The notes: generated by a model not told the origin, from the letters alone. Shown: positions 40,223 to 49,452, numbered from the stretch's first letter. The stretch: 64,000 nucleotides of DNA from Olsenella uli (GCF_016900775.1 NZ_JACJKN010000006.1:1-64000); one strand, 5' to 3'. Made by a program: numbers and translations.

Positions 40223-41251
40223 ATGACGTTTGGCGCATACGTCGCCGACCGGCTGGTGCCGCTCGCCGTGGGGGCGATGGCGCTCGCGTTCGTCGCGCTC
40301 GTCATGACCGTCTACGGCCTCGACCCCGCGGCCGTGGGCTTTGTCTGCGCGGTGCTCGTGCTCGCTGCCGCCGTGGCCCTGCTGCTCGACTGGCTGCACC
40401 GGCGCACGTTCTACCTGCGGCTCACCGACCTGCTCGACTCGCTCGACGAGGCGTATCTCGCCACGGAGCTCATCGACCGTCCGGGCTTTCTCGAGGGCGA
40501 GATCTTCTACGACGCGCTCGACCGCGAGTCAAAGGCCATGCGCGACCGGATCGCCCTGGCGCGCCGCCGGCAGCGCGAGTACCGCGAGTACGTGGAGACC
40601 TGGGTGCACGAGATCAAGACGCCCATCGCCGCGGCGCACCTCATCGCGAGGAACAACCCCGCCCCCGAGGTGGACGCCATGGACGCGGAGGTAGACGCCA
40701 TCGAGGGCTACGTCGAGCAGGCGCTCTACTACTCGCGCGGCACCTCGCTCGAGCGCGACTTCCAGATTCGCGAGGTCCTGCTCGCCGACGTGGTGCGCGA
40801 CGCGCTGCGCCACAAGGCGCGCACGCTGATCGGGGCGCGCGTGACGCCGGAGCTGGAGGGGCTCGACCTCACGGTGCACGCCGACCCCAAGTGGCTCTCC
40901 TTCGTGATCGGCCAGGCGCTCGTGAACAGCGCCAAGTACCGCAGCGACAAGGACGGGCGCGGCCGCGTGCGCATCACGGCCACGCGGCGCGACACGGGCC
41001 TCGACGCGTGGGAGACGGTGCTCGCGATCGCCGACGACGGCGTGGGCATCCCGGTCTCGGACGTGGGCCGCGTCTTTGACAAGGGCTTCACGGGCGAGAA
41101 CGGCCGCCGCTTTGCCCGCTCCACCGGCATGGGCCTCTACCTCGTGCGGGAGCTCTGCGAGAAGATGGGCGTGCGCACCGCGCTGGAGTCCGAGGAGGGC
41201 GCGGGCACCACGGTGTACCTGTTCTTCCCCGACATGGTCGACCGCGCGTGA
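40223..41251 (+). CDS. Intramembrane-sensing histidine kinase (BceS-like)
   Basis: 342 aa from ATG at 40223, with GGGAGGGA upstream. Two membrane segments (about 15-32 and 38-56) are separated by only a few extracellular residues, so it cannot bind ligand itself. The DHp motif is ETWVHEIKTPIAA (H129), and the catalytic domain has ADDGVGIPVSDVGRVFDKGFTGENGR then STGMGLYLV. In Bce systems the kinase is activated through the transporter, here the genes at 41400-44286. Confidence 0.92.
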   Translation: MTFGAYVADRLVPLAVGAMALAFVALVMTVYGLDPAAVGFVCAVLVLAAAVALLLDWLHRRTFYLRLTDLLDSLDEAYLATELIDRPGFLEGEIFYDALDRESKAMRDRIALARRRQREYREYVETWVHEIKTPIAAAHLIARNNPAPEVDAMDAEVDAIEGYVEQALYYSRGTSLERDFQIREVLLADVVRDALRHKARTLIGARVTPELEGLDLTVHADPKWLSFVIGQALVNSAKYRSDKDGRGRVRITATRRDTGLDAWETVLAIADDGVGIPVSDVGRVFDKGFTGENGRRFARSTGMGLYLVRELCEKMGVRTALESEEGAGTTVYLFFPDMVDRA

Positions 41252-41298
41252 CCCAAAAACTCTGAGAGAGATGGCCCGTCCCCATTTGGGCCACCAAC

Positions 41299-41315
41299 CT
41301 TACGAAAGCATAAGG
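41299..41315 (+). promoter_or_regulatory. Candidate BceR-like binding site
   Basis: CTTACGAAAGCATAAGG contains inverted CTTA/TAAG half-sites. It lies upstream of a TATGGT -10 candidate (about 41361) for the transporter genes, at a spacing typical of Bce-type promoters. Confidence 0.6.
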
Positions 41316-41399
41316 CGCCGATAAGCCCGTCCGATGGCGCCGTCCTTCTCGCCGGGCGAGTATGGTCCTGTACCAGACGGCCACACGAGAGGAGCCCCC

Positions 41400-42188
41400 A
41401 TGGCACCCGCTCACATCAGATCAGAACGACCGGTCCTCATCTGCCAGGACGTCGAGAAGCTTTACGGCAGCCGCTCAAACGTCACGCGCGCCCTCGACGG
41501 CGTGTCCTTCGAGGTGGCGGCGGGCGAGTACATCGCCATCATGGGCCCGTCGGGCTCGGGCAAGACCACGCTTCTGAACTGCATCTCCACGATCGACCGG
41601 CCCACCTCCGGCCACATCTACGTGGACGGGCAGGACATCACCGCGCTGCGCCCGGGGCAGCTCTCGAAGTTTCGCCGCGAGCGCCTGGGCTTTGTCTTCC
41701 AGGACTCAAACCTGCTCGACACCCTCACCGCGCGCGAGAACATCGCGCTTGCGCTCACGATCAACCACACCCCGGCCAAGGAGGTCGTCGCGCGCGTGGG
41801 CGGCGTGGCGGAGCGCCTCGGCGTCGCGGACGTGCTCGACAAGTTCCCGCACGAGATGTCCGGCGGCCAGAAGCAGCGCGTGGCCGCCGCCCGCGCCATC
41901 GTGACCGACCCCTCGCTCGTGCTCGCAGACGAGCCCACGGGCGCGCTCGACTCCAAGAACTCCCGCCGCCTGCTCGAGAGCCTCGAGGCCCTGAACGCCG
42001 ACGGCGCCACCATTATCATGGTCACGCACGACTCCTTCGCCGCGAGCTATGCCCGCCGCGCCCTCTTCCTCAAGGACGGTCGCGTCTGGAACGAGATCGT
42101 CCGCGGCGCCAAGACCCGCAAGGCCTTCTTCGACGAGATCATGGACGTCGTGTCCTTCCTGGGAGGGGAGGGCGCAGATGTACGCTAA
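41400..42188 (+). CDS. BceA-like ABC transporter ATPase
   Basis: 262 aa from ATG at 41400, with GAGAGGAG upstream. Walker A MGPSGSGKTTLLN, Q-loop FVFQDSNLLDTLTARENI, signature MSGGQKQRVAAARA, Walker B LVLADEPTGALDSKN and H-loop VTHDSFAASYARR. It is the MacB/LolD-like subfamily that energises target-protection transporters. The gene overlaps the permease gene by 11 bp. Confidence 0.94.
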   Translation: MAPAHIRSERPVLICQDVEKLYGSRSNVTRALDGVSFEVAAGEYIAIMGPSGSGKTTLLNCISTIDRPTSGHIYVDGQDITALRPGQLSKFRRERLGFVFQDSNLLDTLTARENIALALTINHTPAKEVVARVGGVAERLGVADVLDKFPHEMSGGQKQRVAAARAIVTDPSLVLADEPTGALDSKNSRRLLESLEALNADGATIIMVTHDSFAASYARRALFLKDGRVWNEIVRGAKTRKAFFDEIMDVVSFLGGEGADVR

Positions 42189-44286
42189 GATCGCGCTCGG
42201 CAACGTCCGCAAGTCCTTCCGGGACTTCTCCGTCTTCTTCCTCACGCTCACCTTCGGCGTCTGCGTGTTCTACGCCTTCGGGTCCATCACCGACCAGGCC
42301 GCCGTCCTGCAGATGGCCGAGGACCAGCGCCGCATGGTGCAGGCCCTCGCGGACATCCTCTCCGGCGTCTCCGTGTTCGTCGTCATCATCCTCGGGTTTC
42401 TCGTCGTCTACGCCAACCGCTTCCTCATACGGCGGCGCAAGCGCGAGTTTGGCATCTACCTCACGCTGGGCATGGACATCCGGCACGTCTCGTGGATCGT
42501 CGTCATAGAGACGCTCGTCGTGGGCGTGGTCGCGCTGGCGGTGGGCCTGCTTTTGGGCATCGGCCTCTCGCAGGTCATGATGTACGTCACGGCCGGGCTC
42601 TTCGAGGCTACGATCAAGGGCTTCGTCTTCGCCTTCTCGCCGTCCGCGTGCCTCTCCACGATGGCGTGCTTCGCGGGCATCTTCCTCGTGACGCTCGTCT
42701 TCAACGTGACCACGGTCAGCCGCTACAAGCTCATCGACCTCATCAACGCGGACAAGGTGAGCGAGAAGGTCCGCCTGCGCAGCCTGCCGCTCTCCGTGGT
42801 GCTCTTCCTCGTGTCGCTCGCGCTCATCGGCGTGGCGTACAAGGTCCTGCTCGAGCACGGCATGATGGAGGAGGGCCCGTACTTCGCCAGCGCCACGGGC
42901 CTGGTCACGGTGGGCACCCTGCTCTTCTTCTTCTCGATCTCCGGCTTTGCGCTGCGCGCGCTCCAGGCGAGCCCGCGCGCCTACCTCTCCGGCCTCAACA
43001 TGTTCGTGATGCGCCAGCTCAACAGCCGCATCAACACCGCGTGGCTCTCCGTCTCCCTGGTGTGCGCGATGCTCTTCCTCGCCATCTGCGGCGTGTGCAC
43101 GGGCTTCTCGGTGGCAACGGGCATGAACGAGAGCCTCAAGGTGGGCACGCGCTACGACATGTCGCTCGTGAGCTATCCCATGGGCATGGCCTCGGCGCTC
43201 GTCTCCGACGACCCCGAGGAGGGCCCCGCCGCGGCGGACGGCTACGACGCCATCGCCCGCCTGCGCGCGGACATCCCTGACTACGACGAGCTCTTCCGCG
43301 ACGCCGTCCAGGTCAACCAGTACACCTACGATGCCGAGGGCAACCTGCTCGTGGACACCACGGTGGAGGAGCTCTTCGCCAACACGGACTTCACGGGCAA
43401 CGCCACCATGCAGACCATGATGCAGGGCAACACGGACCAGCACCTCGTCATCGTGCCGGTCTCGCAGTACAACGCCCTGGCCCAGATGCTGGGCGAGAAG
43501 AACGTGGAGCTCGCGGACGACGAGTGCCTGCTCTGGAACGACATGTCGTCTCTCGACGAGCTCTGGGAGGCCGTGGTCGCGCAGAACCCCGAGGTCGAGG
43601 TCCAAGGCCAGACGCTGCGCTTCGCCGCAGAGCCGCTCGCGCGCCTGCCCTTCTCGGACTCGAGCGCCGGCGGCACGGTGTCGGGCGCGCTCATCGTTCC
43701 CGACGACCTGGTCCCGGAGGGCACCGGACCCACCTCGACCGTGGTGAACCTCATGTACGCGGGCGAGCGCGCGGAGGTGGAGGCCGCCGCCGTCGCCGCG
43801 ACCGACGAGGCCTACGGAGACATCATGGGCCAGGGCTCCACGCTCGACGCCTGGCCGGTCTGGATGCGCACGACCGCCCAGAGCCTGCTCGACCAGGCGT
43901 CCGGCACCACCGTCGTGGTCACCTACCTGGCCATCTACATCGGCGTGATCCTGCTCGTGAACTGCGCCACGGTGCTCGCCCTGCAGCAGCTCTCCGAGGC
44001 CGCGGACAACGTGGGCCGCTACCGCGTCCTCGCCGAGCTCGGCGCCGAGCGACGCATGATCAACCGCGCTCTTCTCGCCCAGATCGGCGTGTACTTCCTC
44101 TTCCCGCTGGTGGTGGCCGTGGCGCACGCGGCGGTGGCGCTCAGCGTGGTGAACGACATCGTGGCGCTGCTCACCGGCTTCCAGATCGGCACGGCGCTCG
44201 TGGGGACGGTCGCCTTCGTCGTGGCCCTCTACGGCGGCTACTTCCTCGTGACCTATCTCACCTCGCGCAGCCTCATCGTCCGCTGA
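42178..44286 (+). CDS. BceB-like ABC transporter permease
   Basis: 702 aa from ATG at 42178, with GGGAGGGGAGGG upstream. Ten hydrophobic segments are expected. The N-terminal block MYAKIALGNVRKSFRDFSVFFLTLTF and an extracellular domain of about 230 residues between membrane segments 7 and 8 identify the BceB type. The large loop binds the peptide antibiotic-lipid target complex in this family. It acts in resistance and also passes flux information to the BceS-like kinase. Confidence 0.93.
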   Translation: MYAKIALGNVRKSFRDFSVFFLTLTFGVCVFYAFGSITDQAAVLQMAEDQRRMVQALADILSGVSVFVVIILGFLVVYANRFLIRRRKREFGIYLTLGMDIRHVSWIVVIETLVVGVVALAVGLLLGIGLSQVMMYVTAGLFEATIKGFVFAFSPSACLSTMACFAGIFLVTLVFNVTTVSRYKLIDLINADKVSEKVRLRSLPLSVVLFLVSLALIGVAYKVLLEHGMMEEGPYFASATGLVTVGTLLFFFSISGFALRALQASPRAYLSGLNMFVMRQLNSRINTAWLSVSLVCAMLFLAICGVCTGFSVATGMNESLKVGTRYDMSLVSYPMGMASALVSDDPEEGPAAADGYDAIARLRADIPDYDELFRDAVQVNQYTYDAEGNLLVDTTVEELFANTDFTGNATMQTMMQGNTDQHLVIVPVSQYNALAQMLGEKNVELADDECLLWNDMSSLDELWEAVVAQNPEVEVQGQTLRFAAEPLARLPFSDSSAGGTVSGALIVPDDLVPEGTGPTSTVVNLMYAGERAEVEAAAVAATDEAYGDIMGQGSTLDAWPVWMRTTAQSLLDQASGTTVVVTYLAIYIGVILLVNCATVLALQQLSEAADNVGRYRVLAELGAERRMINRALLAQIGVYFLFPLVVAVAHAAVALSVVNDIVALLTGFQIGTALVGTVAFVVALYGGYFLVTYLTSRSLIVR

Positions 44287-44300
44287 CGGGCCGCCTGACC

Positions 44301-44366
44301 TGACAAAGGTGACAGGGTCGTTTGTCACGAGCGGCTTCGTGACAAACGACCCTGTCACCTTTGTCA
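44301..44366. repeat. Two 27-bp family A repeats head to head (long palindrome)
   Basis: Copies 44301-44327 and 44340-44366 are identical and inverted about a 12-nt loop. They begin 14 nt after the bceB-like stop codon and could also terminate transcription. Confidence 0.93.
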
Positions 44367-44456
44367 GGCCGCCTGCGCCGCTGGCCGAATGAACCTGAAA
44401 CACGCATGCAACATCGTTACCATGAAGCAATGGAAGGGAAGCGACAGGAGGTATCC

Positions 44457-45020
44457 ATGGGACTGTTCGATAAGATCAAGAGCAAGTTCGTATCTGATGA
44501 CGGCACGTACACGCCCCCCGAGGCGTCGTTCGCCACCCGCCCGGATACCGTCTACGCCCCCGTCTCGGGCGTGCTCATCCCGCTCGAGGAGGTCAACGAC
44601 GAGATCATCTCCGCCGGCCTCATCGGCGACGGCTACGGCATCCTCCCCACCGGCAACGGTGTGCTCTACTCGCCGGTCAACGGCCGCATCGGCGCCACCA
44701 CGGTGACCAACCACTCCATCGGCATCGCCACGCCCGAGGGGATCGAGGTCCTCATCCACATCGGCATCGGCACCGTCAACATGAAGGGCCGCGGCTTCAA
44801 GCGGCTGGTCGAGGCCAACGACGAGGTCCACGCCGGCCAGCCGATCATGACCTTCGACGTCGACGCCATCAAGCTCGCCGGCTGTGACGAGGTCATCGCC
44901 TGCGTCATCTCCAACCCGGACAGCTTCGCCAAGATCCGTCACGTCGGCTCCTCGGGCACGCTCATCGGCGACCGCCCGCTCGTCAAGATCGGCGACCCGC
45001 TCCTCGTGGCCAAGAAGTAG
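44457..45020 (+). CDS. PTS glucose-family EIIA (stand-alone)
   Basis: 187 aa from ATG at 44457, with GACAGGAGG upstream. Two histidines of the active site are H86 (TVTNHSIGI) and the phospho-acceptor H101 (VLIHIGIGTVNMKGRGFKRL). As a stand-alone EIIA it can phosphorylate EIIB domains of several glucose-family permeases and may have regulatory roles like Crr. It is monocistronic: palindromic repeats lie upstream, and the next gene has its own promoter-like TACGAT. Confidence 0.92.
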   Translation: MGLFDKIKSKFVSDDGTYTPPEASFATRPDTVYAPVSGVLIPLEEVNDEIISAGLIGDGYGILPTGNGVLYSPVNGRIGATTVTNHSIGIATPEGIEVLIHIGIGTVNMKGRGFKRLVEANDEVHAGQPIMTFDVDAIKLAGCDEVIACVISNPDSFAKIRHVGSSGTLIGDRPLVKIGDPLLVAKK

Positions 45021-45045
45021 CGTCGCCCCTGCGAGGGTGTTACGA

Positions 45046-45110
45046 TAAAAAGCAATCAGGGCTCCGTACGTAAGAGCGTGCGGGGCCCTCTCATATGGCA
45101 GCGACAGGAG
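45046..45110 (+). promoter_or_regulatory. Promoter and leader hairpin before gldA-like gene
   Basis: TACGAT (about 45042-45047) is a -10 candidate; the leader contains AGGGCTCC...GGGGCCCT, a hairpin just before the ribosome site. No T run follows, so attenuation is uncertain. Confidence 0.45.
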
Positions 45111-45117
45111 GAACAGC

Positions 45118-46212
45118 ATGGCACGCATCTTCATCAGCCCCAGCAAGTACGTCCAGGGCCCCGGCGAGCTCGCCCGCCTCGGGGAGTACGTCAAGGCCTA
45201 CGGCGCCCACGCGCTCGTGGTCATCTCCGCGGGCGGCCTGCGCCGCTCCGGCGACGCCATCACGGCGAGTCTCGAGGCGGCCGGCGTGGCCTGCACCTAT
45301 GACAACTTCAACGGCGAGTGCTCCCAGGCAGAGATTGACCGCCTCGTCGAGGTGCTGCGCGCGTCCGGCGCCGACGTCGTCGTGGGCGTGGGCGGCGGCA
45401 AGATCTTCGACACCGCCAAGGCCGTGGCCGCGGCCGTGGACGTGCCCGTGGTGATCGTCCCCACCATCGCCGCCACCGACGCCCCGTGCTCGGCGCTCTC
45501 CGTCATCTACACCGACGACGGCCAGTTCAAGGAGTATCAGTTCTTCAAGCAGAACCCCAACCTCGTGCTCATGGACACCGAGGTCATTGCCAAGAGCCCG
45601 GTGCGCCTGACGGTCTCCGGCATGGGCGACGCCCTGGCCACTTACTTCGAGGCGCGCGCCTGCAAGCGCTCCGACTCCACCACCTGCGCCGGCGGCCACG
45701 TGACCGAGGCCGCCATGGCCCTCGCTCGCCTCTGCTACGAGACCCTCATCTCCGACGGCCTCAAGGCCAAGCTCGCGCTCGAGGCCGGCGCCTGCACCGA
45801 GTCCGTGGAGAAGATCATCGAGGCCAACACGCTGCTCTCCGGCCTGGGCTTCGAGTCCGCGGGCCTGGCCGGCGCGCACGCCATCCACAACGGCATGACC
45901 GCCCTGCCCGAGACCCACGCCTACTACCACGGCGAGAAGGTCGCCTTTGGCACGCTCACGCAGCTCGTGCTGGAGAACGCCGAGGAGCTCTACGAGGTGC
46001 TCGACTTCTGCGTGGAGGTCGGCCTGCCCGTGACGTTCGCGCAGCTCGGCGTCGAGGACGCGAGCTACGAGCGTGTGCTCGAGGTGGCCAAGCTCGCCTG
46101 CGCGCCCACCGACACCCTCGGCAACATGCCCTTCGAGGTCACGCCCGAGAAGGTCGCCTCCGCCATGCTCGCGGCCGACGCCTACGGTCGCGCCGCCCTC
46201 GGCGAGGAGTAG
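45118..46212 (+). CDS. gldA: Glycerol dehydrogenase (iron-containing alcohol dehydrogenase superfamily)
   Basis: 364 aa from ATG at 45118, with AGGAGG upstream. NAD-binding GGGKIFDTAKAVA is present. Metal ligands D171 (SGMGDALATYFEA), H254 (AGAHAIHNGM) and H271 (YYHGEKVAFG) match GldA exactly in arrangement. It interconverts glycerol and dihydroxyacetone with NAD, for glycerol use or redox balance in fermentation. Confidence 0.93.
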   Translation: MARIFISPSKYVQGPGELARLGEYVKAYGAHALVVISAGGLRRSGDAITASLEAAGVACTYDNFNGECSQAEIDRLVEVLRASGADVVVGVGGGKIFDTAKAVAAAVDVPVVIVPTIAATDAPCSALSVIYTDDGQFKEYQFFKQNPNLVLMDTEVIAKSPVRLTVSGMGDALATYFEARACKRSDSTTCAGGHVTEAAMALARLCYETLISDGLKAKLALEAGACTESVEKIIEANTLLSGLGFESAGLAGAHAIHNGMTALPETHAYYHGEKVAFGTLTQLVLENAEELYEVLDFCVEVGLPVTFAQLGVEDASYERVLEVAKLACAPTDTLGNMPFEVTPEKVASAMLAADAYGRAALGEE

Positions 46213-46254
46213 CTCGGCGGCCCGAGGCCGCCCGGCGGCGTGCCTCTCCGCGAT

Positions 46255-46328
46255 TAACGCGCACTCGTGCACGTTCTTCTCGCGTTTTTCCAGTTGGCGA
46301 GTTGAGAATCCTGCACGAGTGCGCGTTA
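46255..46328. repeat. Perfect 17-bp inverted repeat with 40-nt loop
   Basis: TAACGCGCACTCGTGCA (46255-46271) and its exact complement (46312-46328) flank a loop containing TTCTTCTCGCG. The function is unknown; it lies downstream of gldA and before the terminator. Confidence 0.85.
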
Positions 46329-46344
46329 TTCAGAGTACAGAATC

Positions 46345-46372
46345 GGGGCCGGAACCCTGAGGTTCCGGCCCC
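46345..46372 (+). terminator. GC-rich hairpin terminator after gldA
   Basis: GGGGCCGGAACC-CTGA-GGTTCCGGCCCC, followed by GTTCAT. The stem is very strong, the T run weak. Confidence 0.65.
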
Positions 46373-46377
46373 GTTCA

Positions 46378-46404
46378 TGACATTTTCCCCCGGGACCTTT
46401 GTCA
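46378..46404. repeat. 27-bp palindromic repeat, family A (diverged)
   Basis: Minus-strand TGACAAAGGTCCCGGGGG...TGTCA, beginning 2 nt after the stop codon of the 46407-46712 gene. Confidence 0.85.
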
Positions 46405-46406
46405 GG

Positions 46407-46712
46407 TCAGTCCTTCTCGCCGGAGATGGAGGCGAAGAAGGTGGCGTGGTCGAAGACGTCCTTGATGGTCTTGCCGTTGATGAAGGGGAGGGCGAGGAAC
46501 TCGTCGACGGTGGGGACGAGCTCGGAGCAGTCGACGAAGTGGTCCTTCTCGTTGCGGCGGCTCGTGTCCTGCGCGCGCCAGGACTCGAAGTTGCAGTCGG
46601 TCAGGTAATAGATGGAGGAGCCGGTCTTCATGTAGACCGAGTGGTTGCAGTGCAGGTACTCGGCCAGCTCGTCGTAGTTGATGTCGAGGGCCTCTGCTGC
46701 CTTCTTTCCCAT
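46407..46712 (-). CDS. Conserved-type small protein of unknown function
   Basis: 101 aa from ATG at 46712, with AAAGGA upstream. It is acidic and soluble, with no membrane segment. Features include DINYDELAEYLHCNHSVYM, the YLTDCNFESWRAQDTS block and VPTVDEFLALPFINGKTI. No domain is recognised. A good start, ribosome site and normal codon use support a real gene. It is flanked by a repeat on its 3' side. Confidence 0.75.
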   Translation of the reverse strand: MGKKAAEALDINYDELAEYLHCNHSVYMKTGSSIYYLTDCNFESWRAQDTSRRNEKDHFVDCSELVPTVDEFLALPFINGKTIKDVFDHATFFASISGEKD

Positions 46713-46821
46713 GGCGGTTCCTTTCTCCGGACTACCAAATGGACGATAGGGAAACTATAACCCGTCTCGCCCTCCGTTATGCGCCCGTTCTGGAAATGTT
46801 AGGTGAGCGTAGGCTCTGAGC

Positions 46822-47490
46822 TCACTGAGCGCGGGCGAGAAGAACGCGCTCCAGCTCGTCGGGCGTGTCCACGAGGGTGGTCGCCCCCGCCGCTACGAGC
46901 TCGTCGCGGCTGCGAAATCCCCACGTGCATGAAAGACAGCTGCATCCCACGGCCCGCGCGGTTGCAACGTCCACCTCGGAGTCTCCCACGTAGACCATGC
47001 CGTCGCGCGTGGCGCCCATGCGCTCGAGCGCGGCGAGGACCATGTCGGGCGCGGGCTTCTTGCGGATGCCCGCGGCCTCGTTCTCCCCGAGCACGGCGTC
47101 GAAGGTGCCCGGGAACTGCCGCGCGATGAGCTCCTGCACGGCAAAGTCGCCCTTGTTGGAGACCACGGCCAGGCGCACGCCGGCCGCGCGCAGGTGCGCC
47201 AGGAGCTCGGGGATGCCGGGGTAGGGGCCGGTGTGATCCTCGCAGTGCGCGGCGTAGTGCGCGCAGAAGTCCTCGTAGACGGCCTCCTCCGTGGCGGCGT
47301 CCGTGCCGGCGGGCACGGCCCGGTGGATGAGCAGGCGGATGCCGTTGCCCACGAAGCGGCGCACGTCGTCGAGGGTGTGCGGCGGCATGCCGTGCGCCCC
47401 GAGCGCGGCGTTGGTGGAGAGATGCAGGTCGCAGAGGGTGTTGAGCAGGGTTCCGTCAAGGTCGAAGACCACGGTCTTGTATGCGGGCAT
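46822..47490 (-). CDS. HAD-family hydrolase, phosphoglycolate phosphatase-like
   Basis: 222 aa from ATG at 47490, with GAAGGAG upstream. HAD motif I VVFDLDGTLLNT, motif II VVSNKGD, motif III K in RKKPAPDMV, and motif IV VYVGDSEVDVATARAVG. The helical cap of subclass IA (TEEAVYEDFCAHYAAH) places it near Gph/pyrophosphatase-like phosphatases. The substrate is a small phosphorylated metabolite; phosphoglycolate is the default guess. Confidence 0.9.
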   Translation of the reverse strand: MPAYKTVVFDLDGTLLNTLCDLHLSTNAALGAHGMPPHTLDDVRRFVGNGIRLLIHRAVPAGTDAATEEAVYEDFCAHYAAHCEDHTGPYPGIPELLAHLRAAGVRLAVVSNKGDFAVQELIARQFPGTFDAVLGENEAAGIRKKPAPDMVLAALERMGATRDGMVYVGDSEVDVATARAVGCSCLSCTWGFRSRDELVAAGATTLVDTPDELERVLLARAQ

Positions 47491-47533
47491 GGACGCTCCT
47501 TCGATTGGTCGCCGCTAGGGTAGCACGTTAACC

Positions 47534-47560
47534 TGACAAAGGTGTCAGGGTCGTTTGTCA
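47534..47560. repeat. 27-bp palindromic repeat, family A
   Basis: TGACAAAGGTGTCAGGG...TTTGTCA, in the gap between the divergent HAD and aspS genes. It is not next to a stop codon. Confidence 0.9.
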
Positions 47561-47705
47561 GGTTTCCGTCTGCTTTCGCCCGCTCGACGCCCACTCGGTC
47601 CGTAGTACAATCACCCCCGCTGCGCCGCGCGCCGTCTACGCGCGCCGCGGCCATCCGGCAGGCGCCGCCCGTACGGCACGGGGCGGCAGGACGAGAAAGG
47701 CAATC

Positions 47706-49433
47706 ATGGACTCACACACCATGCACACCCACACCTGCGGCGAGCTGCGCCGCGAGCACATCGGCCAGCAGGTGACGCTCACCGGCTGGGTCTGGCACCG
47801 CCGCGACCACGGCGGCCTCATCTTTGTTGACCTGCGCGACCGCGACGGCGTGACGCAGGTCTCCTTTGACCCGGAGCACTCAGGCGGCGAGGCGTTCCAC
47901 GCGGCCGAGACCATCCGCTCCGAGTGGCCGATCAAGGTCACGGGCACCGTCCGCGAGCGCCCCGAGGGCATGGACAACCCCAAGCTCGCCACCGGCGAGG
48001 TCGAGGTCCTTATCGATGCCATCGAGGTCCTCAACTCCTCCAAGACGCCGCCCTTCCAGATCGAGGACCACGTGGACACCTCCGAGGACGTCCGCCTGCG
48101 CTACCGCTACCTGGACCTGCGCCGCCCGCGCATGACGGCCAACCTCAAGATGCGCTCCGACTTCACCTTCGCGCTGCGCCAGGCGCTGCACGACCGCGAG
48201 TTCCTCGAGGTGGAGACGCCGGCGCTCTTCAAGTCCACCCCCGAGGGCGCGCGCGACTTCCTCGTGCCGTCCCGCACCCAGCCCGGCCACTTCTACGCGC
48301 TGCCGCAGTCCCCTCAGCTGCTCAAGCAGCTCCTCATGGTGGGTGGCGTTGAGCGCTACTACCAGGTCGCCAAGTGCTTCCGCGACGAGGACCTGCGTGC
48401 CGACCGCCAGCCCGAGTTCACGCAGGTGGACATCGAGATGAGCTTTGTCGAGCAGGACGACGTCATGGGTGCGCTCGAGGACGTGCTGGCCGACGCCTTC
48501 TCCAAGATGGGCGTCGAGATGCCCTGCCCGCTGCGTCGCCTGGACTACTGGGACGCGATGGACACCTACGGCTCCGACAAGCCGGACACCCGCTTTGGCA
48601 TGGAGCTCCACGACGTGACGGGCATCTTCCAGGCCTCCAAGTTCAAGCTCTTCGCGAGCGCCGCCGCGACCGACGGCCAGTACGTCAAGGCCATCAACGC
48701 CAAGGGCGCCGGCGCTTGGCCGCGCGCGCAGATCGACAAGCTGGCGAACGTCGCCGCCGAGTTCGGCGCCAAGGGCCTCGCGTGGATCGCTTTCCGCGAG
48801 GACGGCTCCGTGAACAGCCCCATCGTCAAGTTCTTCTCCGACGAGGAGATGGCGGCGCTGCGCGAGGAGATGGGCGTCGAGCTGGGCGACCTCGTGATGT
48901 TTGCCGTGGCCGACCGCAAGACGGCCGACGAGATCCTCGGCGGCATGCGCCTGCACATGGCAAACGCCCTGAACGTCCCGCGCGAGGGCCACGACTTCCT
49001 CTGGGTGGTCAACTTCCCGCTCTTCCACTGGGACGACGAGACCAAGCGCTACGAGGCCGAGCACCAGCCCTTCACCCTGCCCACTGAGCTCGATGTCGAG
49101 AAGATCAAGGCGGACCCGCTGGCCATTGGCTCTGCCACGTACGACTTCGTCATGGACGGCTGCGAGGCGGGCGGCGGCGGCATGCGTATCCACAACTCCC
49201 AGATGCAGCTCGACATGCTCGAGCTCATGGGCTTCACGGTGGAGCGCGCCCGCGAGCAGTTCGGCTTCCTGATGGACGCCCTCGAGTACGGCGCGCCCCC
49301 GATGGGCGGCTTTGCGCTCGGCCTCGACCGCGTGTGCATGCTGCTCGCCGGCGAGGACTCCATCCGCGACGTCATGGCGTTCCCCAAACCGCTAACCCTT
49401 GACACGGCAACGGCTTACAGTACCCTTGCATAG
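47706..49433 (+). CDS. aspS: Aspartyl-tRNA synthetase with non-canonical short C-terminus
   Basis: 575 aa from ATG at 47706, with AAAGG upstream. The OB-fold anticodon domain (TLTGWVWHRRDHGGLIFVDL split by family), class II motif 2 (YQVAKCFRDEDLRADRQPEFTQ region), the bacterial GAD insertion and motif 3 (GFALGLDRVCMLLAGEDSIRD) are all complete. After VMAFPK the expected conserved tail (a LMT-x-AP-containing segment of about 20-30 residues in bacterial AspRS) is missing. The frame instead runs into the promoter DNA of the marR-like gene and ends PLTLDTATAYSTLA. The essential catalytic core is intact, so the enzyme is probably functional. Confidence 0.95.
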   Translation: MDSHTMHTHTCGELRREHIGQQVTLTGWVWHRRDHGGLIFVDLRDRDGVTQVSFDPEHSGGEAFHAAETIRSEWPIKVTGTVRERPEGMDNPKLATGEVEVLIDAIEVLNSSKTPPFQIEDHVDTSEDVRLRYRYLDLRRPRMTANLKMRSDFTFALRQALHDREFLEVETPALFKSTPEGARDFLVPSRTQPGHFYALPQSPQLLKQLLMVGGVERYYQVAKCFRDEDLRADRQPEFTQVDIEMSFVEQDDVMGALEDVLADAFSKMGVEMPCPLRRLDYWDAMDTYGSDKPDTRFGMELHDVTGIFQASKFKLFASAAATDGQYVKAINAKGAGAWPRAQIDKLANVAAEFGAKGLAWIAFREDGSVNSPIVKFFSDEEMAALREEMGVELGDLVMFAVADRKTADEILGGMRLHMANALNVPREGHDFLWVVNFPLFHWDDETKRYEAEHQPFTLPTELDVEKIKADPLAIGSATYDFVMDGCEAGGGGMRIHNSQMQLDMLELMGFTVERAREQFGFLMDALEYGAPPMGGFALGLDRVCMLLAGEDSIRDVMAFPKPLTLDTATAYSTLA

Positions 49434-49452
49434 ACAACCATTGACGTGTCAA
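49399..49452 (+). promoter_or_regulatory. Promoter and paired MarR-type operators
   Basis: TTGACA (49399-49404) and TACCCT (49421-49426) form a promoter inside the 3' end of aspS. TTGACACGGCAA (49399-49410) and the perfect palindrome TTGACGTGTCAA (49441-49452) are similar sites 42 bp apart; the second overlaps the ribosome site of the marR-like gene. Binding would block both the -35 and translation start. Confidence 0.65.
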
